DNA from: Paenibacillus amylolyticus
GTDB taxonomy: Bacteria; Bacillota; Bacilli; Paenibacillales; Paenibacillaceae
Reading direction: 5' to 3'
DNA length: 64,000 nucleotides
Assembly (NCBI RefSeq): GCF_003719335.1
Contig: NZ_RIAS01000003.1
Coordinates: 310,001 to 374,000, forward strand
Shown here: piece after piece, positions 16,522 through 26,062 of the stretch
Layout of the letters: each line of letters opens with the position of its first letter
Position numbering within the stretch: position 1 is the first letter of the stretch
Position numbers and translations under genes: made by a program
The notes under the pieces: generated by a model
Seen by the model: only the letters and a program-made list of their open reading frames with translations
What the model was told of the DNA's origin: nothing
Database searches by the model: none

Positions 16522-18243
16522 TTACGCGTGGAACTGTCTTCCGTCCAACACTTCAGGGACATACCCCGCACGAATCACGAAATCTCCGAAATGCTCACCT
16601 TCGTTGCGCTCTTTTGCATATTGATTAATCATCGGTGTCAGTATCTCCAGAATCTCATTTTCACCGATGTTTTCGCGATACAATTTGTTCAGACGATGAC
16701 CTGTAAAGCTACCACCGAGATAGAAATTGTACTTGCCTGGTGCCTTTCCGATAAAAGCAATCTCTGCCAGCATCGGTCTAGCACATCCATTCGGGCAACC
16801 TGTCATACGAATGACAATCTCTTCATCCCTCAAACCCGCTTCATCCAGTACAGGCTCCAGTTTGTCAATCAAGGATGGTAGATAACGCTCCGACTCAGCC
16901 ATGGCAAGACCACAGGTCGGGAGTGCAACACAAGCCATAGAACTTCTGCGAAGTGCTGAATAGTGAGCTCCATCGGTCAGATTGTATTGTTGCATTAATG
17001 CTTCAATCTTTTTCTTTTTCTGGCTGCTGATGTTGCCAATAATCAGGTTTTGGTTCGCCGTCAGACGGAAATCCCCGGTGTGTATTTTGGCAATTTCACG
17101 CAAACCCGTCATGAGCGGATAGCCTTCTACATCTTTTACCCGTCCATTCTGAATGAACAACGTGTAATGCCACTTGCCATTACTGCCCTTCACCCAGCCA
17201 TAACGATCTCCATTATGGTCAAAATGGTATGCACGTGCCGCTTCCAGACTCCAGCCAAGACGGCTCGTTAACTCACCAACAAACCACTCCAGACCGTGGT
17301 CATCGATTGTATATTTGAAACGCGCATGTTTACGAACCGCACGATCCCCGTAGTCACGCTGAATCATGACCGTTTTCTCTGCAACATCAATCATCTGCTC
17401 TGGTGTACAGAAACCAATGACTTTGGATACTTGAGGATATGTCTTCGGATCTCCGTGAGACATGCCCATTCCTCCACCAACAGATACGTTGAATCCTTGC
17501 AGCTTGCCGTTCTCTACAATGGCAATAAAACCAAGATCTTGTGAAAATACATCCACATCATTGGATGGCGGTACCGCGATACCAATTTTGAACTTACGCG
17601 GCAAGTACACCTTGCCGTAAATCGGTTCAACCTCTTCGTCCGAATCCTGGGAGTCAATGACTTTCTCCCCATCGAGCCACAGTTCATGATATGCGCGAGT
17701 ACGCGGGTCCAGATGATTACTCACCTGACAAGCCCATTCATACACTTCAGCATGAATTTCAGACTGATTCGGATTCGGGTTGCACATCACGTTACGGTTA
17801 ACATCTCCACATGCAGCGAGTGTACTTAGCAAAGAGTCGTTGACCTCTCGAATCGTATTTTTAAGATCCCATTTCAACACCCCGTGTAGCTGAAACGATT
17901 GGCGGGTTGTCAGGCGGATCGTCTGATTTGCATATTTATGGGCAACACGATCCATCATCAACCACTGCTCCGGCGTTACGATTCCCCCGGAAGCACGCAC
18001 ACGTAGCATGAACTGATATGCAGGCTCCAGCTTGGATTTATTGCGCTCATTACGCAGGTCACGGTCATCCTGCATGTAACTGCCATGATGTTTCATCAGA
18101 CGGTTATCATCTTCGGGAATTGAGCCAGTAATGCGATCGGCCAGTGTCTCCGTGAGACTTCCACGCAAGTAATTGCTCTTGATCTTTATATCTTCCACAT
18201 CGCTGTTGGTACGCTGCGGATTAAGTAAGTTATTATAAGCCAT
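16522..18243 (-). CDS. cysI: Assimilatory sulfite reductase (NADPH) hemoprotein beta subunit
   Basis: A 573-residue siroheme and 4Fe-4S protein that reduces sulfite to sulfide with six electrons from CysJ. The cluster and siroheme cysteines are visible as [10 protein letters not shown] and CPNGCARP in the C-terminal third. The substrate-binding [12 protein letters not shown] and [14 protein letters not shown] motifs are also present. It has the normal CysI length. A strong GAGAGGAG site precedes the ATG. It lies 53 bases downstream of cysJ, so the pair is an operon. Confidence 0.95.
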   Translation of the reverse strand: MAYNNLLNPQRTNSDVEDIKIKSNYLRGSLTETLADRITGSIPEDDNRLMKHHGSYMQDDRDLRNERNKSKLEPAYQFMLRVRASGGIVTPEQWLMMDRVAHKYANQTIRLTTRQSFQLHGVLKWDLKNTIREVNDSLLSTLAACGDVNRNVMCNPNPNQSEIHAEVYEWACQVSNHLDPRTRAYHELWLDGEKVIDSQDSDEEVEPIYGKVYLPRKFKIGIAVPPSNDVDVFSQDLGFIAIVENGKLQGFNVSVGGGMGMSHGDPKTYPQVSKVIGFCTPEQMIDVAEKTVMIQRDYGDRAVRKHARFKYTIDDHGLEWFVGELTSRLGWSLEAARAYHFDHNGDRYGWVKGSNGKWHYTLFIQNGRVKDVEGYPLMTGLREIAKIHTGDFRLTANQNLIIGNISSQKKKKIEALMQQYNLTDGAHYSALRRSSMACVALPTCGLAMAESERYLPSLIDKLEPVLDEAGLRDEEIVIRMTGCPNGCARPMLAEIAFIGKAPGKYNFYLGGSFTGHRLNKLYRENIGENEILEILTPMINQYAKERNEGEHFGDFVIRAGYVPEVLDGRQFHA

Positions 18244-18296
18244 GCCGCTTTCTCCTCTCGTTTCTGCGGAATATAACCTTCCGGCTTAGCCTTGGA

Positions 18297-20126
18297 TTAA
18301 TACACATCCCGCTGATAACGTTTCTCCTGTTGCAACCGTGTCATGTAATCCGCAGCCTGCTCAGGCGACAAGCCGCCCTCCTGCTGTAGAATGGTAATCA
18401 GCGCCGCATGCACATCATGAGCCATTTTTTTCTCATCGCCGCAGATATACACGCTTGCCCCTTCCTGAAGCCATTGGTACAATTCCTTGCTATGTTCCAG
18501 CATGCGATGCTGTACATATACTTTTTGTTCCGTATCACGAGAGAAAGCAACATCCATCTTCGTCAGAACGCCATCTTTGAGCCAGCGTTGCCACTCCGTT
18601 TGGTAAAGGAAGTCTGTAGCAAAGTGCTGGTCCCCGTAGAAGAGCCATGTTTTTCCTTCTGCACCCGTTTCTTCTCTTTCGCCAAGGAAAGATCGGAATG
18701 GGGCTACCCCTGTTCCAGGTCCAACCATAATGATTGGTGTATCCGGATTTTCGGGTAATTTGAAGTTGGGATTATGCTGAATATATACTGGCAAGGTGTC
18801 ACCAGCTTCGATTCGTTCAGCGAGATGCACCGAGCATACACCATAACGTTGTCTGCCACGCGCTTCATAACGCACAGTCCGAACCGTCAGATGAACCTCC
18901 TCCGGGAAAGACTTGGAGCTACTCGCAATGGAGTACAGACGTGCCGGAATTTTCCGGAGAACGGCTAGAAACTGTGCGGCTGGAATGCCCTTCAATGCAT
19001 AATCCTGAACCACATCAAGCAGATCGCAGCTGTTCATAACGTTACGGAATTCGGAATCGTTGGCAAGCAATGCTGTTAATTCGTTTCCTGGACTCAACTT
19101 GGCGAGTTGTTCTGCCACCGGTTTGGTTACTGCTGTAATTTCGTAATGACGCAGCAGTGCTTCGTATACCGATACCTGATCGCCGCTTTTGTTCACTGTA
19201 ACACGCTCGTCCGCGTTCCACCCCATAGCTGCAATCAATTCATCCACGAGGCGCGGATGATTCTCAGGGAACACACCCAGGCTGTCGCCCGGCTCATAGT
19301 CCAGATTGGAACCTTCCAAAGACAGCTCAATATGACGTGTCTCACGATCTGATCCTCGACCATTCAAGTTGAGATTTTCCAGCACCTCTGCCTTGAACGG
19401 GTTTGTACGATTATATTCCGATTCTCCACCGCTTACCGCGGCTGTGATTGCTTCAGTGGTTACCGCACCCGCAGTAGCTGTTGTACTGCTAAGCGAAGCA
19501 AGTACATCATTCATCCACGATGCAGCTGGCTCATCAAAATCAACATCACAGTCTACTCGTGGAACCAAAGCTGTGGCGCCCAGTTCCTGTAGTCGTTTAT
19601 CAAAATCCTTACCAGTTTGACAGAAGAACTCATAAGAGGTATCGCCGAGCGCCAGCACTGAATAACGAAGTCCATCCAGCTTTGGAGCACGTTTGCTATT
19701 CAAGAACTCATGAAACGGAATCGCATTATCCGGCGGTTCGCCTTCCCCATGTGTGCTGACCACAATGAGAAGATTCTCAATTTTTTTCAATCCGTTCGGT
19801 TTGAAATCCCCCATGGATGACAAGGTCACTTGCAGTCCTTGCTCTTCCAACTTCTTTCCGAGTTTTTTCGACAGTCCGATTGAATTTCCTGTCTGGGAAC
19901 CGTACAGCACTGTAACTTCGCGGGAAACGGCCGGAGCACTGACTGGAGCTGCTACCGCAGACTGCCCAATCAGATCTGTCTGTGGTGTTACCACACCTGC
20001 TTGAAACGCTGCAATATACCCACCAAGCCAGAGTCGTTGTCCGTCCGTTAATGTAGGAATAAGTCGATTGAGCAATTCTACCTGCTCTTGATTAAAAGGA
20101 CTATTTGTCACTTGAAGTTCCACCAT
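18297..20126 (-). CDS. cysJ: Assimilatory sulfite reductase (NADPH) flavoprotein alpha subunit
   Basis: About 609 residues. It has a flavodoxin-like FMN domain at about 70-215 (YGSQTGNS, STHGEGEPPDNA), then a FAD-binding connection domain (RLYSIASSS), and a C-terminal NADPH domain (GPGTGVAPFRSF, DVY end). It passes electrons from NADPH through FAD and FMN to CysI. I start at the ATG at 20126, five bases after GAGGTGG, rather than the GTG at 20138. The operon order is cysJ-cysI. Confidence 0.95.
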   Translation of the reverse strand: MVELQVTNSPFNQEQVELLNRLIPTLTDGQRLWLGGYIAAFQAGVVTPQTDLIGQSAVAAPVSAPAVSREVTVLYGSQTGNSIGLSKKLGKKLEEQGLQVTLSSMGDFKPNGLKKIENLLIVVSTHGEGEPPDNAIPFHEFLNSKRAPKLDGLRYSVLALGDTSYEFFCQTGKDFDKRLQELGATALVPRVDCDVDFDEPAASWMNDVLASLSSTTATAGAVTTEAITAAVSGGESEYNRTNPFKAEVLENLNLNGRGSDRETRHIELSLEGSNLDYEPGDSLGVFPENHPRLVDELIAAMGWNADERVTVNKSGDQVSVYEALLRHYEITAVTKPVAEQLAKLSPGNELTALLANDSEFRNVMNSCDLLDVVQDYALKGIPAAQFLAVLRKIPARLYSIASSSKSFPEEVHLTVRTVRYEARGRQRYGVCSVHLAERIEAGDTLPVYIQHNPNFKLPENPDTPIIMVGPGTGVAPFRSFLGEREETGAEGKTWLFYGDQHFATDFLYQTEWQRWLKDGVLTKMDVAFSRDTEQKVYVQHRMLEHSKELYQWLQEGASVYICGDEKKMAHDVHAALITILQQEGGLSPEQAADYMTRLQQEKRYQRDVY

Positions 20127-20242
20127 CTGCCACCTCACGCATTACTTCGATTTTAATTCCTACTAAAATGATCATATTAATTTCTTCTCTCTAGAACCTA
20201 ACACACCGGGGGATTAGGGTCAATTTCAATGATTTTATACCA

Positions 20243-20263
20243 TTTATCAGTTTCCCTGATAAA
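20243..20263. promoter_or_regulatory. Inverted repeat in the cysJI promoter region
   Basis: TTTATCAG-N5-CTGATAAA is a perfect 8-base inverted repeat about 120 bases upstream of cysJ. On the minus strand a TGGTATAAA extended -10-like string follows it, so the repeat would overlap the -35 area. This is a plausible operator for a sulfur regulator; the regulator's identity is unknown. Confidence 0.4.
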
Positions 20264-20325
20264 GGAACAAAACGTGCGAATCTTCGGTTTGCACTTCGTC
20301 AGCAACAATCGACAATGAACGGCAA

Positions 20326-20366
20326 AAAAGCTTGCTTTAACCCGACTTCAGGTTAAAACAAGCTTT
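20326..20366 (-). terminator. Terminator after the GH43-SLH gene
   Basis: AAAGCTTG..TTTAACC pairs with GGTTAAA..CAAGCTTT, with A/T tracts on both sides. It is 90-130 bases past the stop of the large minus-strand gene. Confidence 0.7.
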
Positions 20367-20453
20367 AATGTCTTTTATAAGATACACCAGAAACTAAAAT
20401 GAATGGAGGAAGAACAAACCGCTTTCATATGAAAGTGACAGAGGAATGATTCA

Positions 20454-23400
20454 TCACTTTTTCCAAACCAGCTTGCTCATCATTGCATAGATTAGTGCAG
20501 CAGATTCGGCCCGGTTGGCTTCAGCCGAAGGTTTTATTTCACCGTTGTAACCACCCACGATGCCCAGGTTCACAAGCGAAGCTACACTCTCTCTTGCATA
20601 CGCGTTGATTTTGCCTGCATCCCGGAAACGAGCAAGATCAGCTGCGGAAGAATTCTGTGCTCCATCATCAATGAGTCCACCCGCAGCGAGCGCCCTTACT
20701 GTTAAGGTCATCATCTCCTGACGAGTAATTGTGGACTCTGGCATGAAACGTCCATCTCCAGCCCCATCCGTAATACCGAGTGATCGCGCTATGTTAACAG
20801 CCTTATAATAAGAAGATTGTTCATTCACATCCTTGAATGGTTCAGTAGAACTCCCGTTTAGACCAAGCGAAGCTACCAGCCACTGTACATATTGCCCGCG
20901 TGTCATCTCCTGTTTGGGATGTAGCTGTCTGCTGTCCTCACTACCTGTTGCATCTACCACGCCCCGAACAGCAAGTGCCTCCATCGCTTTTTGTGCCCAT
21001 GGCGCTCCGGCTAGATCCGAAAAGTTCTCTTCCATAGATAGGGCAGCATATGCACCAGTCAATGATAAAGATTTTGCAGAAAATACAAGCTCACCGCGTC
21101 CCGGATCGTAATAACTCTGTGGAAGCGGAGTTATTACTCCGCTTGACCCGATTTGCACTGCAACAACGTTGTCGGCCACGGTATCTTTTGATGAGGTGTA
21201 CGGTAACTCCATTGAAATCCCGCTATCAGGCATGAAGGTCTGATGATTAAGGCTAAATTCGAGCTTTACACCATGCACTGCTCCCAAACGATCCGTTATC
21301 CCTTGCGGAAGCGGTGTGCGGATCAATCGAATAGTTGCCATACCCTCTCTGGTTCCCTCTTTAGCCAGCAAATTAGCAGGCAACTCCACCGTTGCAAACG
21401 CAGACACGATACGGAAAACATCGGATGGCTTCTGCTTCAACAGGGATGACACTGGCAGTGCCAGCTCATATGCCGTCGCTTCTGGAACAGACTTCAACCG
21501 AAATTCAACCAGTCGTTGACCTGCTCCTGTAAGAGGTGCGGCTTTGAGCGCAGCTTCAATTGCAGAAGCATCGACTTTAGAATGTGCATTTCCTTCTGGA
21601 GCCAATAAGGCCTGTAATTCAAGAACAGCACGATCCTTTTCTATAACAGGTAGAGTTGACGACTGGGATTGTCCTGTGCCTGAGGTGTTATTGTTATTGC
21701 CAACCTGACCACCGTTGCTGCCCGGATTCGAAGTATTCCCATCATTACCGCCTGGAGACGTTGTACGTGCAGGTACGTCAACGACCAAAGGGGACGTTGT
21801 GGCTTTGCTCCCATCGGATGCGCGTGTGATTTCAAGTTCAATCCAGACCGTCGTTTCACGGGCTGGTAAAATAATTGTTCCGTCCAGCTTGATTATAGAC
21901 GGAGCTGTACTTGAGTGAATAGAAGCTGTAAACCCTTGAGGCAGCAAAGGCAGTTTCATTTTTGTAGAAGCTGTCGTTGGCTGTTCAAGCGTTGTAATAC
22001 CTGAAGCTACGTCGGCAGCCGTCCGCCGGGTTGTTGTGACTTGATAAGGATCAGACAATCCTTTGAGGGATTGGCCTGAATCGTCCAATGCCTCGACTTT
22101 ATAATAGTAAACCGTGTCTTCGTTCAGCCCAGAATCCGTATACTCTGGAAGTGCGCCGGAATAGATTCTCTCGTAAGTTCCTTGATCTTGATTCGAACGA
22201 TAAAGCCTATAAGTTGACGCTCCGGATAATGTATCCCACTCAAGCGTTACACTTGCATTCGTGGCAGAAACCGAATGCAGGCCCCCGGTTCCATATACAG
22301 GAGACGTTGGTTCAGGTTTTACAATCATAATCCAGCTGATTAGCGGGTCCTGGGATGCCGTATTGCGTACCGTGACATCCAGTTTACCATTAGATACCTC
22401 AATGCCCTGGTGAGCACGAACACTTGCAGGTATATAGGCAACCGCCCCGGTGTTTGTACCGTTAACAATAAAATCCGCCCGGCGTGAAGTATTCGTCCAC
22501 GGGTCATTGAATCCTGCATACACATCATATTTACCGTTGGCTACCTCAAAGCTATACGTCAAATCTTTGCCTTTCGGAGAATTGCTGACATTGCCACCAT
22601 TCAGGTAACGTACGGTTGAGAATATATCACCGCCGCTTGATCCGGAAGGCAGCGCATCGGCACTAACATATCCCCAGGATTGACCTTCAGCCGGAGCATA
22701 CATCTGATCCACAATTCCCGGATGCATGAGGGTATCTTTCATATAACTACTCATCAGCTTGTAATCTGCCGTATCATAACCACCGCTGTTCACAAAGTAT
22801 AGTGTATTTTCGGGAATAATAAACACGCGAACCGCCTGTGTTTTGTTGTTATACTCAGGTGTTGTGATCTGGAGCGTGAGCGGGCCAGGCTTGGCAAAAT
22901 CCTCCGCTGTCATCGCGCGATGATCAATTGTCCAGACGGCTGGCGTTGACACGAGATGATTTCCATCACGCACCTTTACGGTGGAAGGCAGGACAGGAAC
23001 TTCCCCAAGTTTCACCACTTCTGGCAGTTTATCTGCGATTTCCACCTTACCCATGGAATTTAACAGATCAGGTGTCCAGCTGTTATACCACTTGATCGCA
23101 ATGTCTGAGCCTATACCGAATTCAATCGGCAAAAACACGTATTTGGCTGCATCATTGGCGAAATTGCCTCCATTCCAAGTATCTCCCACGTAAATAAATT
23201 TGCCTTTTTCCGGATCAACCGGGATGACCGAAGTTGTCTGTGTGCCAAATGCCTTCCCGGGATCTGGATCACTTGGCAGTGTGCGAACAAACGGATTTGT
23301 CATCGCCGACCAAGGTCCGAAGATATGATCCGCGACCGTAACTTTGTTCTCGTTAGGAGCCCAGCCTGTTGCACCTGATGTTAAAATATAATATTTGCCC

Positions 23401-25658
23401 TGATACTTGAACATAGCCGGTGCTTCACGTTGTCCACCAGGGAATACCCGAACATAGTCTACGCCGTATTCCGCCTGATACACGCTATCGCGAACAGGAT
23501 TGCCTTTATCATCCTTAAGACCTTGCTTATGCCAGCCCGTGACGTCACTGTAATCCTCGGTGAGCTTTGAAATGTATAAAGTCAGATTTTCTTCGCTGGA
23601 GTAAATTAGGTAACCCGTGCCGTCATCATCCTTAAATAGTGTCATGTCACGGGCCATACCTCTGTCACTTGGGAAATAGTCCTTCTCGCCCTCAGGAGCC
23701 ATGTCCATACGGTAGCTCTTCTGATATATAAAAGGTCCAGCAGGTGAGTCACTTATTGCATAACCGGCCTTCGCTTTACCATAATTGGCATTATTGTTGT
23801 AAGGGTCCTTGTCTCCATCCATGTGGGCCCACATGACATATTTTTTCGTTTTATCATTGTAAATGACTTTTGGCCGTTCGATAATCCGTCCTTTGCGAAT
23901 ATCTGCCCAGATGTCCACACGATCCTCGCGACCCGCATAGAGTTCCTTAATTAACGGGTTTGTGTCAAAATCGTCCATCGACTGAAGCATCGTCAGTGCC
24001 ATGCCTTCGTCTGTCCAGTTCATCAGGTCTTTGGAAGAATAGGCACGCACCCCTGCAGCAGGCCAACCGCCCGTATGATATTCGCCATACCAGTAATATT
24101 TTTCTGTTTTTTCATCGTAAAAGAAACCTGCGCCATGAGCATCAATCGGTTTGCCGTTTTGATCCGGCCACAATTGTCCTGGCGTAATACTTGTGCGCAC
24201 CGTGGATACTCCAAGCGGTGCAGATACAGGAGTGTCCATTCCGTCCACATTGGCCTGAATCGTATAAAAGTAACCCGTGCCCATCGTCAAACCTGTGTCG
24301 TCTAACGAAGTCGCCTTCCCTGAGTAGACTTGCTGATACGTCCCTGAAGCGCTTGTCGCCTTCGACACCGTGTAGGAGACTTCTGCTCCGGGCAGTGCAT
24401 CCCACCCTAAAGAAATGGATGTATCCGTTGTAGCAGTAACACCAAATCCTGAAGGAGAATCTACCGTGTACGTCTGCGCTTCCGCTGTACTAAATGTCGA
24501 TTCACCCGCAGCATTGTACGCCGTCACCCGATAGCTGTAGCTCTTTCCAGGCTCAAGTGCCTGATCCGTAAACGACAAATGGTTGCCGTCGTATACCTGT
24601 TCATATACTTCTGTTCCTTGCTCGGCGCGAACGACACGATAACCACTTGCCTTATTTACTGCATTCCAGGTCAATTTGACACTTGTCGCTGTCATTGCTG
24701 TCGCCTTCAGATCACCCGGTGGTTGCGGAGCCTCGGCAGCCGTTTTGGCTTCAAGCGGAGCAGACCACTGTGACTCGGTTAATGCCCCGTAGTCATACGC
24801 AAGTCTGTAATAATAGGCTGTATCCGAGCTTAGTCCTTCATCCACATAACTTGTTGATGATGTCTTACTTACATAAGCGTAACCGCCTTCCAGCATATTC
24901 GAGCGGTACAGACGGTACCCTGTCGCCCCTTCAATCTCCGGCCAATGCAAGGAAATCGAAGATGCCGTCTCTCCATCCTTTGCAAGCACAGCTTCATTCA
25001 CTTGAGGCGGCTCCGCGATCATTACATCATCAATATGTACGGTCTGCCACTTATTTCGAATGCCAACTGTACCGGTTGCAATAGATGTATCCATCAGATC
25101 AAAAACCAATCGGTCCATCCCATTTTCGGTGATATAACCGCGGATCGAGGTCCCCGATACCGCCACTTTAAGCGTATACCATGTATTTTTGTTAAATGTG
25201 TAGTCCACCGATTTTAGCGTAGTATCTGCGCCATTTACTCTTTTGCTGAAAACGAGTTTGTTGCCGGGCATCTGCATTTGGAAGTAGTAATAGTTGCTCT
25301 TGTCTTGAAACCGCGGTAAAATTCCGGGAAATCCCTCACCCGCTCCTGTATAAAAACGCATTGACACTGTCTTATCCGGAATGGACTCCCCCGTTGTGAT
25401 AAAACCTTCATCGGTTCCATTTTGAAAAAGAACCTGGTTGGATGCGTCCGCCGGATCTGATGTCACTTGCCACTGGCCTGAGATCACATGCCATTCAGGT
25501 GAAACGGTATAATCTCCATCGGAAAAATCGTCTTGAATCCACAATCCGGGAATAAGAGCTTCATCTGCAAGAACCTTGTTCGGGTACATTAATGGTCCTG
25601 AAGAGAACATCAGTGCAGCGGATAACAGGATTGCAACCGGTTTTCTCAGTTTATCCAA
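20454..25658 (-). CDS. Multimodular S-layer-anchored glycoside hydrolase family 43 protein
   Basis: A 1734-residue exported enzyme. Its modules, in order (rough residues):
- signal peptide 1-31;
- a LamG/3-keto-disaccharide-hydrolase-like module 40-215;
- three fibronectin III repeats 218-487;
- GH43 catalytic domain from about 497 (DQNGKPIDAHGAGFFY, KYYWYGEY) to about 870;
- a bacterial Ig-like segment;
- a carbohydrate-binding-like module;
- another Fn3;
- a Gly/Asn-rich linker;
- three SLH repeats at the C-terminus.
The 'G-x-x-I-x-AHGAG' opening resembles the exo-beta-1,3-galactanase subgroup of GH43, so arabinogalactan side chains are a possible substrate. The start is TTG, ten bases after AAGGAG. 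SLH repeats tether it to the cell wall. Regulation: see the promoter and cre entries. Confidence 0.88.
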   Translation of the reverse strand: MDKLRKPVAILLSAALMFSSGPLMYPNKVLADEALIPGLWIQDDFSDGDYTVSPEWHVISGQWQVTSDPADASNQVLFQNGTDEGFITTGESIPDKTVSMRFYTGAGEGFPGILPRFQDKSNYYYFQMQMPGNKLVFSKRVNGADTTLKSVDYTFNKNTWYTLKVAVSGTSIRGYITENGMDRLVFDLMDTSIATGTVGIRNKWQTVHIDDVMIAEPPQVNEAVLAKDGETASSISLHWPEIEGATGYRLYRSNMLEGGYAYVSKTSSTSYVDEGLSSDTAYYYRLAYDYGALTESQWSAPLEAKTAAEAPQPPGDLKATAMTATSVKLTWNAVNKASGYRVVRAEQGTEVYEQVYDGNHLSFTDQALEPGKSYSYRVTAYNAAGESTFSTAEAQTYTVDSPSGFGVTATTDTSISLGWDALPGAEVSYTVSKATSASGTYQQVYSGKATSLDDTGLTMGTGYFYTIQANVDGMDTPVSAPLGVSTVRTSITPGQLWPDQNGKPIDAHGAGFFYDEKTEKYYWYGEYHTGGWPAAGVRAYSSKDLMNWTDEGMALTMLQSMDDFDTNPLIKELYAGREDRVDIWADIRKGRIIERPKVIYNDKTKKYVMWAHMDGDKDPYNNNANYGKAKAGYAISDSPAGPFIYQKSYRMDMAPEGEKDYFPSDRGMARDMTLFKDDDGTGYLIYSSEENLTLYISKLTEDYSDVTGWHKQGLKDDKGNPVRDSVYQAEYGVDYVRVFPGGQREAPAMFKYQGKYYILTSGATGWAPNENKVTVADHIFGPWSAMTNPFVRTLPSDPDPGKAFGTQTTSVIPVDPEKGKFIYVGDTWNGGNFANDAAKYVFLPIEFGIGSDIAIKWYNSWTPDLLNSMGKVEIADKLPEVVKLGEVPVLPSTVKVRDGNHLVSTPAVWTIDHRAMTAEDFAKPGPLTLQITTPEYNNKTQAVRVFIIPENTLYFVNSGGYDTADYKLMSSYMKDTLMHPGIVDQMYAPAEGQSWGYVSADALPSGSSGGDIFSTVRYLNGGNVSNSPKGKDLTYSFEVANGKYDVYAGFNDPWTNTSRRADFIVNGTNTGAVAYIPASVRAHQGIEVSNGKLDVTVRNTASQDPLISWIMIVKPEPTSPVYGTGGLHSVSATNASVTLEWDTLSGASTYRLYRSNQDQGTYERIYSGALPEYTDSGLNEDTVYYYKVEALDDSGQSLKGLSDPYQVTTTRRTAADVASGITTLEQPTTASTKMKLPLLPQGFTASIHSSTAPSIIKLDGTIILPARETTVWIELEITRASDGSKATTSPLVVDVPARTTSPGGNDGNTSNPGSNGGQVGNNNNTSGTGQSQSSTLPVIEKDRAVLELQALLAPEGNAHSKVDASAIEAALKAAPLTGAGQRLVEFRLKSVPEATAYELALPVSSLLKQKPSDVFRIVSAFATVELPANLLAKEGTREGMATIRLIRTPLPQGITDRLGAVHGVKLEFSLNHQTFMPDSGISMELPYTSSKDTVADNVVAVQIGSSGVITPLPQSYYDPGRGELVFSAKSLSLTGAYAALSMEENFSDLAGAPWAQKAMEALAVRGVVDATGSEDSRQLHPKQEMTRGQYVQWLVASLGLNGSSTEPFKDVNEQSSYYKAVNIARSLGITDGAGDGRFMPESTITRQEMMTLTVRALAAGGLIDDGAQNSSAADLARFRDAGKINAYARESVASLVNLGIVGGYNGEIKPSAEANRAESAALIYAMMSKLVWKK

Positions 25659-25797
25659 TCTCGATTCGCTCCTTTGCGTCTGAAAATATAAGCAGGTTCC
25701 TTACACATCCAGCGTAGTGATTAAACTTCTAGTACACATGAATCAGTCAATCAGAGCACAGACCATACTTCTCCGCTGATCACACCTCCCCAATTAA

Positions 25798-25811
25798 TGA
25801 AACCGGTTTCA
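25798..25811. promoter_or_regulatory. Perfect cre-type palindrome in the GH43 leader
   Basis: TGAAACCGGTTTCA fits the CcpA catabolite-responsive consensus TGWAANCGNTNWCA completely and is fully palindromic. It lies about 140 bases upstream of the GH43 start and about 130 bases inside the predicted transcript, a roadblock position. A LacI-family regulator other than CcpA is also possible. Confidence 0.65.
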
Positions 25812-25818
25812 TTCAAGA

Positions 25819-25894
25819 GCAAAAAAAGACCCGTTTACTCAGGCAGGTGCAATCATCCACGTTACGGAGAACCGAGAAGCGTTTCTTTTTTTGC
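25819..25894 (-). promoter_or_regulatory. Structured leader with terminator-like hairpin upstream of the GH43 gene
   Basis: On the minus strand ACCTG-N10-CGGGT is followed by CT7, which is terminator-like. The same T-tract (TCTTTTTTTGC, 25819-25829) is perfectly complementary to GCAAAAAAAGA 55 bases earlier (25884-25894). The two pairings would compete, as in attenuators. Downstream is only the 5' region of the GH43 gene. No known riboswitch class recognised. Confidence 0.4.
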
Positions 25895-25927
25895 CCATGT
25901 CGTAAAACAGGTTTCTTAAACGCAAAT

Positions 25928-25941
25928 TGTAACCGCTTTCT
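25928..25941. promoter_or_regulatory. Near-cre operator at the GH43 transcription start
   Basis: TGTAACCGCTTTCT matches the cre consensus except the last base. It lies directly downstream of the predicted -10, so a bound CcpA/LacI-type protein would block initiation. Confidence 0.55.
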
Positions 25942-25947
25942 AAAATT

Positions 25948-25976
25948 AGAATATCGTTTGCTTTTAGGGCTGTCAA
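25948..25976 (-). promoter_or_regulatory. Sigma-A promoter of the GH43 gene
   Basis: TTGACA (25971-25976) and TATTCT (25948-25953) are separated by exactly 17 bases on the minus strand. Start of transcription is expected near 25941, giving a leader of about 280 bases. Confidence 0.75.
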
Positions 25977-26017
25977 CCATTCTTTGGTCCTATTTCACCC
26001 TTTCTCTTAAATGACAA

Positions 26018-26062
26018 AAAACGCGTATTCCACATGCGCTATGCAAGTGAAATACGCGCCTT
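26018..26062 (-). terminator. Terminator after the ABC-F gene
   Basis: GCGTATTTCACTTGCAT and ATGTGGAATACGC form a long imperfect hairpin on the minus strand, followed by T6. It begins right at the stop codon. Confidence 0.85.
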
